Below the pieces are notes generated by a model. It ran no database searches. It had not been told where the DNA came from and saw only the letters and a program-made list of their open reading frames with translations. Positions 1 to 13,800 of a stretch of DNA of 64,000 nt are shown piece after piece. The DNA comes from Tamarix chinensis. Taxonomy: Eukaryota > Streptophyta > Magnoliopsida > Caryophyllales > Tamaricaceae. The stretch spans positions 29,888,117 to 29,952,116 of the forward strand of contig CM060174.1 in the NCBI GenBank assembly GCA_030549775.1. The letters run 5' to 3'. Made by a program: the position numbers and the translations under genes. Positions within the stretch are counted from its first letter, which is position 1. Every line of letters starts with the position of its first letter.

Positions 1-1753
1 GGGACATATCTAAGCCTTGTTGAATCATCTGAAGTGTTTTCTGTAAATTCATGCTACTGGTGAATATCTTCTATCGACCAAATCAAAATTTGCAATCTCA
101 CTTGGTGCCTGATCAATTTGCCAGTTCACCTTTGTTTAGTAGCTAGAGCAGGTAAACCGTATGATTCAATAATGATAACATGCCATTTGCTCAAGACAAG
201 ATCTTTAAAGTGTCTTAATAAGAATAATTAAATAAGTTTCCTGTGTAGATCCTATGACTTTTACCCTGAAAAGTGCATATTTCACATGATGGTCTCAAAA
301 ATATCAAAGCATGCCCCTGGTTCCATAACTTGGACAATAACATCAACTTCCAAATCCTGATCCTTTTTTTTCTTTTATATTTTTTATGATATACTATGTG
401 GGCTTAATTTATTTAAATTTATGTATCTACTAAGATTGGCTTGTCTTCAGTTTCTTTTAACCAGGCAGAAGTAATTTGAGCTCCAAACTTTAAAGCATTA
501 AAATTTACTCTCTCGCTTCTAGTATTTTATTTCTTTACTTCATTTAGTTGCTTGAAAGATGTGTCTTCTTCTTAACAATAAAACAAGGATGCTTTACAAT
601 CTATTGAGTTATGGTTTTATCTATTGATCGAAAGAATTTGATAATTTCAGCATCTGTAGACAACAACTAATTCTGAAAATGCATTTCAAACTATGAACTT
701 TGTCAAGGCTCAATTTCAGAACAAGACGAGAGATGAATTTTTTTTTTCAAACTTTTGATTATTATATATTGATAAATAGCATTGGTGAGATGATTGACAA
801 TGATTATGTTAGGGTTGTGATCAGAGGATCTAGCTGCAGCAATGTGTAGCTAGTTTGTCTGATTCTCAGAACTGTTTATATGATAATTGGTCCTAAGTCT
901 TTTATTTCTCTTAGATTGCTTTTGCGTGGTTCTTATCATACTCTAAAATTCCATAATTTATGATTGCTAGATTGATTAGGAGCAGTGGTTGATCAGTCTG
1001 CTTAATGGCTGGTTTGTGAATCATCTCATTGTTTATGAGTTTTTTCTGGCCTCTATTTATTGTCTTTATCATCAAATTTTACTGCCTTCAGTGATCTTAG
1101 TAGGGTCTATTTGGTTAATTAATATTTGAAGGGATTTATCTTGACAATTTTTGGGTATTTATTTTGATAATAATTTATTTGTTTGAAGTAAATTTATTGT
1201 AAGTTGGGATAAAAAGTAGGGCTAGTTTGAAATTTTGCAAAAATTAATGCATCTCATTAGAAATAATCTAGAGATAAGATGGTAATAAAATGGTTGCCAA
1301 AACAGATTCTGAATGCCTACCTTGTCATTCACAAAGCATCCAAGAGTTGCAACACTTTACCATTGTACAAGACAAGTGAGAGATCCTGGAAGAGAGAGAA
1401 GGACAGGGGAAAGGCTGAGAAAAACAAAGATAGCTAGAAACTGAATAATGCTAGTCATGTTGATATAAAGAAAATAGATTTTAGACATTGGGGTAACGGT
1501 TTTAAGTGCTGATCAGGTTAGCACAGATGATCAGGTTTTAAGTAATGGTCATTCATTGCCCAACGACTCTCTCTCTCTCTCTTCCTTCTCTGAAGTGAAA
1601 CAGATTGATAAAGGGGATTTTTTTTTTCTTTTTCCAATTGTAATTTCTTGTTTTGTTTCACAACCAAAATGCTCTTAACCATGTATAAAATTACTTTGAC
1701 AGAACATTTAGAACAATGGTTTCTTAGTGGTGTTAGTATACATGCCTCTACAG
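1..1753 (+). other. Intron of D2HGDH, 3' part
   Basis: AT-rich non-coding sequence leading to the acceptor before 1754. No upstream D2HGDH exon or transposon protein remnant was found. Includes a short (CT)n run at about 1567-1582. Confidence 0.6.
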
Positions 1754-1855
1754 GTCTCTCAGATTCTTAAATACTGCAGCTCCAGGTGCTTGGCTCTTGT
1801 TCCTCAAGGTGGAAATACAGGTCTTGTTGGGGCAAGCGTCCCTGTTTTTGATGAG
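1754..1855 (+). CDS. D2HGDH: D2HGDH exon 1 of the window
   Basis: 34 codons in phase 0, flanked by ...ctctacag and gtaata. Starts [12 protein letters not shown] and contains [10 protein letters not shown], the pyrophosphate-binding loop of the FAD_binding_4 domain. Ends SVPVFDE. Confidence 0.93.
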
Positions 1856-4800
1856 GTAATAAGTATTCTAAATGGAAAGCATAAATGACGAGGGTTTATT
1901 CTTGTCTTATTGCCAAAGAGATTATGCACTTGATGCGGAAAGCTTTCTCTCAGTTGGACACTGACACTTTGCCTGTAAATATCATATGTGGCCCAATGTT
2001 TCTAATGTTCCATTGAACTTGGTTAGAAAGTCATGGGTTTCAAGGCCCAGATGGATGGTTGTTGAGGTCCATGATTTGATTTGCTCTAGATCAGACTTGG
2101 CCTGTTTTGTGAAAGTTAGATTCCATCCTGGTCACAGACGTGTTAAATGTGTGTACAATTAAATGGAAAACATGTTTTCAAACATAGTAAGCTAAAAATT
2201 TTAGTTGTCTGTTAAGCATGTGGGAGCTATGGGTTTAGAACATTGAACATGCATGTAGAAAGCAAGTGCTTAAACTTGGGAGTTGCCACTGTTTAGTTCT
2301 TTAATATCTTTATGTTTTTTCAAAGCTGATTTGAAATCTATATCTATACAATAAATTTGCAGATCATTATTAGCATGGGCTTGATGAACAAGATCCTATC
2401 TTTTGACAAGGTATTCATCATTATAAAGCAGTAGTGCTTCTTCAAGTTGATATTTCCAAATTGTTAAACTCAGGCTTACACCATTAGTAAATTTATGTTA
2501 TTGCTTTTTGGCTCTTAACTGCACCGACGAAAATAAGTTTAGAGCTTTCCTTCTTTATGCTTGATTGATTAGCTGGTTTAGCATCACCTTTTTTATCCAT
2601 TACAATTCACATCAGCTTGAATAAGCTTTAAATTCTAAATTTACTTGTGGGACTATACGTATTTTCTTGCACCATTATGCTTTATCAATGGTGGAATCAT
2701 CAATGAGATATGAGGATCTTAGATCATGCCTTGCAATTTCGTTCTGTGTGCCCCTGGGATGGGCCTTCTGATTTTCTCATCATCTACTTGGAACTCTTTT
2801 CCTTTCTGTGCAGGAACTCTGATATTACTAAGAAAGACACCCCTTCATGAACTTGACTTTAATTTAGGCTTAGGAGTCAACTGTACTGTATCAAATATTC
2901 ATTCATACAAATTCATCTTTTCTTTTTTCTATTATCCATTGCCACATACTGTGCGTATCATAATATGTTTTTATATATGTAGCTACACTTACATAGCTAA
3001 ATTGTCAAATTTTCATCCTTTTCACATGGATTTTGCTGTGCAGTATTTTCCTCCATAAGGTATGGGCAATCTAATAATGGATTTTGGAGCTTCACTTTCT
3101 ATTTGATAGGTTAATGGTGATTAAGGGTGCATTCTCTTTGCCTTATTTTGTTCCATGTGATGTGATTAGTCCAAATCCGATTTGATCTTTTATAGGTTGT
3201 AATTATTGTTGTTGTTATTTTTTGTTAAGAATTAAAGTAATTGAATTCTTATTGAAGAGGTGTTATAGCTTAATTGATAAAGACTGAACAAATAAATACA
3301 CTATACAATGTGGTGAAGGAAAAGTAGAGCATTCCCTAATCTAGTCATTCTTGAAGGGGAAACACGTCTTCTAGCTACGCTAAGATTAATGCTCTCTAAT
3401 ATCTCATCCGTACTACGATGAGAGAATTCTTAGGTTACATTCATACCAAATATAAGACATATGAGGCAGTTTGAAATGGTCTAAGGTGCGCTTAGGCGAT
3501 AAGGGTGCGGGAGCCTAGGTGCAATACAAAGACGCGTGCCTAGGTGAACTGAGGTGCCAAAATTACTCAAAAAAGTACAATGATTAAATGACTCAAGTTT
3601 TCAACAAAAGTATACCATAATAAAAAAAAATGTTTAAAAAATAGCAACCTATGAGTTTTTTTTTCTCTTGATAAGTAAGAAATTTTATTACTTAGGAAAA
3701 GGAGAAAGATTACAATCCTGAGATCAACCTACCATACAGTCAACAATACCAGCCCACTTTTGGAATTTAGCCTTATAATGTGGGTGCATTAAACGTCTAG
3801 CTACAGCTAAGACAATAGCTTGACTGATACTATCTACATCCCTACTACGGTTTTCAAAAACTCTCAAGTTCCTCTCATACCATACATTTGCAATATAAGA
3901 TGAAAAAAGAGCTCCTAGGACCTGTTTTTTCTGTCTATTGTGTCTAGATCTTTTCAACAAGGACTGCACCTCCTGTTGCCACCCTTGGATAGGGTCCCTT
4001 CTGTCAGCATATCTTCGAATTTTCTTCCATATAGCCGTTGTAGTAGGGCAGTGGACAAACAAATGGTCCCGGGTTTCTAGACCCTACCGGCAGAACACAC
4101 ACTACTCCGATACATCCATACCAATCTCCTAAAGTTTAGCTTTAGTTATCAATCTGTCCCTGAATGCCAGCCAAAGAAGGATCCTGCATCTTGGCAAGTT
4201 AAGGGAGTTCCACAAAAGCTTGGGCCACTTTTGGTTATCCTGTCTGGGACGCACAACATCATAAGCAACTTTGATGCTATATTCAGGATAACCATTTGAC
4301 CACCTCAAATGGAGAAAACTTTGTAACTGAGTGTGTACAAGAAGGATTCTCTAAAACAGCCAAGAAGTATAAGTAGTGGGATTATACTCCCACACACTTA
4401 TATTCTTAAGGTAAACAACATGAATCCACTTCACCCAAAGCAAATCCTTCTTAGTAGCAATATTCCAAAGAAGCTTACCCAAGGCACACTGATTCCAAAT
4501 TTCCAGGTTAAGAAAACCAAGACCACCCTCTGCCTTAGGGGTACAAATCTGTTGCCACGAAACTAGGGCTCGTCTTCTAACATGTATCTTTCCTGACCAA
4601 AGAAAGTGTCGGCAGAGACTTACGAACTGATGGAGGATCTTTCTTGGTAGTAGGATCACCTGGCTGATATATAGTTGTATGCTAAACAAAACTGACTTGA
4701 TAAGCTGTAGTTTCCCCGCATAAGATAAATAGATAGTGCTCCAGTGCCTAAGTCGACCTATAGCCTTTTCCAACATAGGCTGGAGCAGACTAGCTGAGAT

Positions 4801-7800
4801 TCTGGAAGAGGTTAGAGGTAGGCCAAGGTAAGTAATTGGAAGAGTACCTTCTTGGAACTCTAGAAGATCAATAATTGCTTTTTTAACATCAAACGACACG
4901 CCGCCAAAATAGACAATACATTTCTGAGGGTTTAGGATCAAACCTGAGATCCCAGAGAAATGATTAAGGACATCCTTAAGGCACTTGACACTATGTAAAT
5001 CACCATGGCGGAACAAAAGGATGTCATCCGTGAAACTCAGATTGGTTATCTTCAAAGTTCTGCATCTAGGGTGGCCTTTGAAAGTATCATTTGTCCATAG
5101 TTGTTTAAGACATCTGGTCAGGTAATCCATGACAAGGACAAATAAGTAGGGGGAGAGGGGATCTCCCTGCCTCAACCCTCTTTTCGCCTGAAAAGGCGGA
5201 GGCAACACGCCATTAAAGTATAGGGAGAAAGCCACAGTATCCAAGCAAGCGGTAATTAGCTTTACAAACTGATAAGGAAAGCCATACAGAAGTAGAAGAT
5301 TCCTCACAAAGCTCCAGTTGACCATGTCATAAGCTTTTTGGAGGTCCAACTTTAACATGCATCTAAGGGAGACCCCTTTTCGAGCATATTTCCTCACCAA
5401 CTCATGAGCCAATAACACATTCTCACCGATACTTCTCCCCTTCAAGAAAGCAGACCGAGCAAGATCAATGATTAAGGGCAAGATGCCTTGAAGCCTCTAC
5501 GTAAGAATCTTCGAGATGATCTTATAAAGCATGGTGCAACAAGCAATAGGTCTAAAATCAGTGACCTTTTGCGGGTTAGGGTTTTTTGGGACCAGGATAA
5601 GAGATGTAATATTTACCTTCCTAGGTAGGAAGCCAGTAGTGAAGAATTCCCTAATAGCCATGAATAACTCATCTCCAGTAATATCCCAACTCTTTTTGAT
5701 GAAACTTGCTGAGTAACCATATACACCTGGAGCCTTAGTGTCACCAACAGAGAAAACAGTTGCTCGGACCTCCTCTTTGGAAACAGGAGCATTTAGAGCT
5801 AACTGCTGCTCATAAGTTAAAGAGCAATCCACGATAGATGGGTTAAAAACTCTGAGAGAAGGAGTATCAGTGCCTAAAAACTGCTTATAATAGTCACCGA
5901 AGGCCTTCTGAATTTCCTGAGCACCCCTTATCTCCCTGCCATTCTCCCCTATAAGGAAAGCAACGATTTTTCGCTTTTGTCTCTCCTTCACCCTTGCATA
6001 GAAGAACTTATGATTTGAATCCCCACAGTGTAGCCATTGAATACAGGCTTTTTGTCTGAGAAACATCTCCTCACAGTGTAGCAAATGAGCATACCCGCTT
6101 TCAAGGCTGTTCAGCTGGTCTCTGAGATGGGGGTCGGGAGGGTTACAAAGTAATTTCTTCTGAAGAATAGACACCTCCTCACGCACAGCAGCAACCTTCT
6201 GGGAGATACAACCATATTTTACCTTATTCAACTGTTTGAGGTCCATCTTGAGCATCTGGAGTCTCGACCAAACTCTGAGCAGAGGATTGCCCTGCAAAGG
6301 TTGATGCCAAGCAGAGCGCACTAGGGGTAAAAAGGCCTCATCTTCTGTCCAGAATTGGAAAAACTAAAACGGCTTCTTACCTTGTATGGTAGAGACCCGA
6401 AGATTAACCACTATCGGGCTGTGATATGATACCAGGGGACTGAGGAACTCCACAACAGAAGAGGGGAAAGATGCTAGCCATTCCATATTAACCAGAGCTC
6501 TGTCTAATTTACACATGATTTCCTCAGCACCCCCGTGTTTACTGGATCAAGTATAGAACGTTCCTTGCCCTTGTAAGTCAGCTAATCCCAGCTCTAAACA
6601 ACAATTCTGAAAATCTTTCATATCGGTGGAGTTTGGCAGGTCACCTTGAAACTTCTCACTGTAAGATAGGATCACATTGAAGTCCCCCATAAGGATCCAA
6701 GGGGAGCCAAGAATTTTGTGCAGTTTCAACCAATTCCATAGCCTCCTCCTTTCAATACCACTATTCAGAGCATAAACGAATCCCACATGAAAAGAATAAT
6801 TCCCCATCAAGTGATTGACTTCACGAAGAATGGCTTGATCATACATGCTAATGGCTATGACCTTCCACACACAAGGGTCCCAAGTGACCCAAATCCTCCC
6901 ATTTTGGTGCTGCTACTAATATTAGCAAGATACTAAAAAAAATCACCGCCTTCTATAAGTGCGTCTTCATCCTTAATTGCATATGACCCATAGCCTTCAT
7001 CTTCATCATCCACTTCCTCTCCAATTGTTCTGTTTTCCTCTGTTTTTTTTTGTGAGTAGGTGAAGAATCGCAACTTTGCTTGATATGCTGCACCAATATT
7101 GATTGTTGTGACATTTAAAATCTTTTCCTTCTTTCTCTTTTTCGTTGAAGACTCTTGATATGCCAAAAAACACGTTACTTTCTTTCCTAGTAAATATTTT
7201 TCTTTCCAAATATACGTATATTAGCCTTCCTCCATAGTCTCTTTCCCTCCCTTTATTTCTCATCCTAAGATTTAATTACCACAATAATTTTAAAATATTA
7301 TGAATGAATTTAATACATTGATAATATCCTAAAAATAGAAGGCACGTGCCTTAGTGCCTCCTTAGCTGTACCTTACTCATGTCGCCTTGCTTAGGACAAA
7401 AGAAGTGCCCAACCCCAATCACCTTGTGTCTAGTGCCTTGGGTGCTCCTTTTCATACACTGAAACAAATCACACGAAAGGTCCTTGATCCAAACCGTCAA
7501 TATGACGTTAGCAATGGGAAAAAGAAAAGAAAAAGAAATCTGAGCACCAAAGAGCTGTCAACAAGAAACCCTAACTTTAATTAGTTGTCACCTGCCATTG
7601 CCACACCACTTTCCTAGACCACTAGTAGCCTCCTTAGTCCACTATCCCATCGTTCACTAACTTCGCTCTATGTACTTGTAGATTGTCATTTTGCCACACC
7701 ACCTTCCTTGGCGACAAGAGGTCCAATTGAGTGAAGTTAGAGGCTCCACCACAACACACCTTATCGTCACTTTGTCATTTACATTAGTGGTTTTAGTTGG

Positions 7801-10800
7801 TCATTGCCAAGCTTTCATGGCCTACTGTTGTTGACGGCATTTGACACCACCCTATATCCTCTTGGTGCCCACCTCTATTGCTTTTTAGTTTTAGTTTAAT
7901 ACAGAATAAAAAGGAAGTTTGGTTAACCAAAAAAAGATGTTTAGAAACGAGGGTTTTCAAGCTCTTCAACATCAGTTGCACAAGTTTATTGGAGAAACTC
8001 AAAATTCACTTTCAGGAGTCTAGATTCATTTTGAGGAGATGTATGCAAGCAATAAAATCGTGGTTGTGGTCGTGGTATCACTGTATTAGAGCATCACGAA
8101 CGATAAATTATGTGTCACGGCTGTCGCGACGTGATTTTTTGTTTTTATTTCACCATATACAATAATTATTATTTATTGATTATTTGAATATAAATATTTA
8201 ATGAACTAGTGTTTTATATTACATTAGAAGTATTTAAGTAGGTTATTATATGCTAAATTATCCTAATAACCCTAAATTTTCCTTAGAATGAAATAAATAC
8301 ATGTTATTTAGTAGTACATATAAAGGAAATAAATAATAATATTTTATTAAAATTTAATAGTAACTTGGCCTGATATATATATAGTAAATGAATACTTTTT
8401 TTCCATACATGTTTTTTGGGAGAATTCTTAGCAAATCGTAGATTTATCGGTGATATTTGTCGATTTATCAGTGTTATTGGCGATTTATTGGCCGATAAAT
8501 GTCAAATTTCAAAACCGTAGCGTATTAGTAATTTTGCATCGCAGCTAACCTAAAAACCACTAAATAGCGGCACTGCTGTATAATTTTATGGACGTATGAC
8601 CAAAAAAGGGTAATTAAGGAGCTCATTGCCGGGCAATCTAGCTAAGCATCCGGTCCCTTTCCCCTTGCACTTTCATATTCATAGTGCTTTAGTTAGAGCT
8701 CAGCTACCTGTCATCCACAATTTCCTACCAATTATAGGGTGAAGATTGTTCTTTCGGATTTTGAGGGAGGGGATGTCTGGATAGACTTTCAAATGGTTCT
8801 ACAAGGTCGAGAATATGTTTGTCTATTGCAAGTTCTAGGATGAGGAAAAGGTTTTGATGGCTGCTGTTTGTTTTATGTGTTATGTAAGTATGTGGTGGTG
8901 TAATAGCGTCGATTTAGCTTATGTTCGGAGCTCCTTATCAAAATTAGTTATTCATGATAAATACTTATTTTAGAAATATTTTAGCCTAAAAAATTTCTAA
9001 AATAAGCATTCATTATAGCCTAAAAAATTTCTAAAATAAGTATTTATTATGGATAAGTACTTTTGATAAGAAATTCCAAACAACTGAAACAAGCCATTAG
9101 TTGTTGATCGGAGTTAACTAAGGCTTGTTAGGTTAGAACCAAATATATAATAATAATAATAATAATTATATACAAACTATATTATTATTTAGAATAATAG
9201 TAATAGTAATTATTAATAATTATTATTATTCTAATTATTAAAACTAAAATATAAAGATAATAATAATTATTATCTATTATAAATACTTATAATAGTTATT
9301 GTCATTTTTATTATCTTTATTTATGATGATAATAATAATAATAAAAATGTTTCTAATACCAATAAAATTATATTATTAATATTAGTATTATTATATTAAT
9401 AATAATTATTATTATCTTTATTATTGTATTGTTTATAATAATATTGTTAATGATAATCATTATATTTAATAACAATAAGATTCAAAATAATAATATTATT
9501 AAAAATGATGACTATAAGAATATTATTACTTATGATAATAATAATTTTAATAAAATAAAATAATATTATTGTTATTATTATATTATTAATGTTATTATTT
9601 ATAATAATTGTATATAATAATCATAATTAAAAAAATAATTATATTCCTAGTAATAATATCAGTATTATTTATAATCTAATAATAATAAGATTCAAAATCA
9701 TGATAGTATTAAAAATGATGACTATAAGAATATTATAACTCATGAGAATAATAATTTTAATAAATATAAAATTGTATTATTATATTATTATCATTATTAT
9801 TTATAATAATTGTATATAATAATTTAAAATAAAAAATAATAGTTATATTCCTAATAATAATATCATTATTATTTATCATTATAATATTAAGAAAAATAAA
9901 ATTATATTATTATTATTATTATAAATATTATTATTATTATAATTATATTTATAATAAATTATTATAATAAAATCTGCATGAGTATTATAATTAATATAAT
10001 AATTATTAGTTGCATAAATATAATAATATACATATTACCATAAATTAAAAGAATAATTATAATAATAGTAATTAGAATAATTTTTATCATTATTCTCAGT
10101 TATAATAATAATAATTATTATTATTAACAACAACATTAATAATTCTCATAAGTAATAATTAGATGAAAATAGGACCTAAGACAACTAATTGTGATGTAGA
10201 TATAGATTTAGGAAGTCTTAAGTATTTTTGGAAGAATAAATATTCTTGTCGACATAAGTAGGGATTATTAGGATTTTATGTTTATTATGTTTTTATATGA
10301 TTTGATTATTATTTTGGAATAATCTTCATGTTATGATATTCTTTGGATGTCATATCATATTATTCTGATTTTATAGGATTTCTATTTTTGGTTATAGTTA
10401 TGGCCCTCAGAATTTTTAATTCTATTTGGCTATGACTGTGTTCTATTTGTGAGCGTGCATACTAATTTTCTCTTAAAACCCCCATTCCTACATCAATTTA
10501 GTATTAGAGCCCAAATTTGTTCCCAACCATTTGATGCAAAAGATTGAAACACAACCAAAACCTGACGGTTAAACACCTACCTACAATTCTAATCTGCCTA
10601 GAACCTTAATCGACCAACAATCAAATCTAGTGCGAATTTCTCAAACCCAAAATCCTAGCTGTGACCTTCAAGTGCTCAAATCATCACAAATCAGCCACAC
10701 TTCGAGTCAATTTACACTTGCAAACCTCAATCCATCTCAAATATTCCCTATTTAAGCCCTAATCGAAATCAAATTGTCTAATTATGACTCCAATTGATAA

Positions 10801-13800
10801 GAATTGTTTGAACCTTAACCCTAAAAAAGAAAGAAGACTATGACACAAAATCCTAATAATTCCAACTTATTCCTATGGGAATATATATATATATTTCCCC
10901 AAAAATTCTCAAGACTTCCTAAACCTAAATTCGCATCATTATTTTGATCTAAGTGATAGTGAGGCCACTGACTTGTAATTTCCCAATGAGGAGGTCCCTA
11001 TGGGAAGAGTGGGGAATGCAAAGACAAATAGCCTTGACGAGATATCTGTCATGGATTATGTAATCCATGTACTTAGTATGGTTACCATTTAAGATTTTAT
11101 GATAGATGGGACCAAAGTTGGGGTAAGATGGGCACTTCTCTTACCTCCCGTCAAAGTTATTTAGCTCAAATAGTGGTTATGAAGATGATGATCAAGTTGC
11201 TTAGGTTAAGTTATAGGATTAAAATAATTAAGAGTAACATAAAACTAGTTAACATGGCTAAACTGTATACCATACTTAGTTTCAAACACTTTTTTAACTT
11301 CAAAATAAGGTTTTAAATCCTTAATGTAACCTTTAGATCAACTCAATTACAATTATACAACCTCATTTAAAATATATTTGTTAATTTCTAATAATATCTT
11401 TGAGGTATTTATACAAAATACCCACTCAAAATGCACATACTAGGTATAAAGCATATTGGGGTTTTCTGCCCTTCAAATAAAACATTCTTTAAACGTTCTC
11501 AAATCATATTTGTCCCATTAAATTCATTATAGCAACATAGTTAGGGTTTTCAAAATAGGTATCACACTAACAAACTTGTAACAACTTCCAACTAACTTTA
11601 AAACAACCATAACTAGTTTATCCCTTTGACGTGATTAATTTGTTACAACAAACTCAAATTTAATCATTGTTGCTTGTGATTCTTGTTGGATCTTAATTGA
11701 TATCTTTGTATTATTTTACTCAATCTTGTCTCAAATTTAATCATGCAACTTCTTGAAATATTCAACTCCTTTTTCATCAAGATTCTTCAAATCACCTCTT
11801 AAAACACTCACTTTTGAAATGTTTGCCTTTGGACTTGGTAGATGAGGTGAAGTACTAAAGAGAAACTTAGCATGCAAACACACAATCTCCTTGAAGTACA
11901 AATTCCACACATATGCGGACACTATGATGAAATGCATAAAATCGTCTCCTTATGAGTGTTGGTAGGAATCAATAACTTATTAGGCTGGATCTTGGTTGGA
12001 TAAACTTGAATGCGATCTTCACTCACAATGTATCCAAGGAAAACAATTCTATCCAAATAATACTTCTCTATCTTTCCATACAATTGTTGGTCATGCAATT
12101 TCTCAAATAAGTTACTCAAGTTTACAACATTTTCATCTTGGTTCTTACTACAAACAAGTATATCATTCAAATAAACAACAGTAAAGATTCATAGAAAAGG
12201 TTAAAGTATCTCATTTTATATTCTCATAAAGGATCTAGGAACATTGCGTAAACCAAATGGCACGACTGACAACTCATAAAACCCATTCTTAGTTTTGAAT
12301 ACCATTTTCCACTCATCACGTTATCTAATCCTCAAATCAATATTTAAGGATACTTGTGCACCATAGAATTTCATCAAGCATATCTTCGAATCTTGGCATG
12401 GGAATTGATATTTGATATTAATGTTTTGGAAGACTTAGTTGGCAATATACCTCTTCCATGTACCATCCATCTTTGGCACCAAAAGAACAGGTACTGTACA
12501 AGGACTAAGGCTCTCATTTATATAACCTTTCTCCATGAGCTCTTGAATTTGTCTTTGTAAATCTTTAGACTCCTCTAGGTTAGATCTATATGCCAGTTTG
12601 TTTGCATAGAAGGTGGCAAATCATTAGGAAACTCATCTTTTAATTCTTCTAAAGGCTCCTTCATTTGTCGATCATCATTAAGAATCTCCTCATGTTGGGT
12701 CTCTTTCACAACCAATGCATATAATTCACATTTCCTTTCATGGCCTTAGGAGCTTTCGTTTTTTACAAGAACAAGCTATCTACTTTGTTCTTGCTAGATT
12801 GCATTTCTTTTTAATCTTTCTTGGACAATGGAGGCAAATGAATATTCTTCTTGCCCATTATAACTATATACACATTTCCTACGCCATTATGTGTTACCTT
12901 TATATCATATTGCCATGGTCTTCTTGAAAGAATATGACAAGCATCCATAGGTAAGACATTGCACCATATAGAATCTTCATAACTACCAATCTTGAAGGAA
13001 ACAATAACTTGTTTACTTAAACTTCAGATAATGAATATGGACATGGATGAGCTCTTGATGAAAGAATTGGGTTTCTTGATCACTATTTCACTTGTTACAT
13101 TTGAGCAACTCCTAATATCAATGATCATGCGCTGTGTTTGAAAAGGCTTAAGGCGCACCTTTTCCAAAATAACTCTTGCTCTCCCCAATTCCCATATTAA
13201 TTGCAGAATATTTTCAAGGCAATCAAGATTATAAATAGGCTTACCTTCTTCCAAAAAATGTCTATTTAACTCCCCTAGTGTTTGAAAAGGCTTAAGGCGC
13301 ATTGAGGTGCTAGGGGTCCTGGAGCCGAGGCGCTAGGTGCAAGGCGAAGGCGCACGCTTAGGCGATGTGAGGCGCCAAAATTACTCAAAAAAGCTAAAAA
13401 ATGATTAAATGACTAAGTTTTCAGAAAAAAGTATACCATAACAAGAAAATACTTATAAAAATATCAACCTATGAGTTTAATACTACCAATACTAGCAAGG
13501 TACTCAAAAAACATCATACCTATGAGTAAATCTTCATCCTCTAATGCATCTGATTCTGATTCTGACCCATAGCCTTCATCATCATCCTCCGCATCTTCTT
13601 CCTATATTTCTTGTCTAGGCGTATGTCTTTGTGAGCTACTACTGCTGCCACCACTTGCACCAAATCTTAGGTTAAACCTCTCTTTATCAACTCCAGCAAT
13701 AGTAGCAACTGTCCCCCAATTCAAATTATCATCCTCAAAAACAATATCATTTTCAACATCCTTTTCGTCTGATTCTATTCTCCCAGTTAACCATTCATTA

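Noticed and set aside
2726..3058. 110-codon open stretch on the + strand
   Set aside because: No domain, AT-driven Phe/Ser/Tyr composition, inside an intron of D2HGDH.
3724..6321. Possible functional reverse-transcriptase gene of the host
   Set aside because: It is the ORF2 of a LINE with stops between blocks, a 3' tail and a close relative at 58559-63824.
9140..10165. CRISPR-like or satellite array
   Set aside because: No constant repeat/spacer spacing; simple A+T trinucleotide decay in a plant intron.
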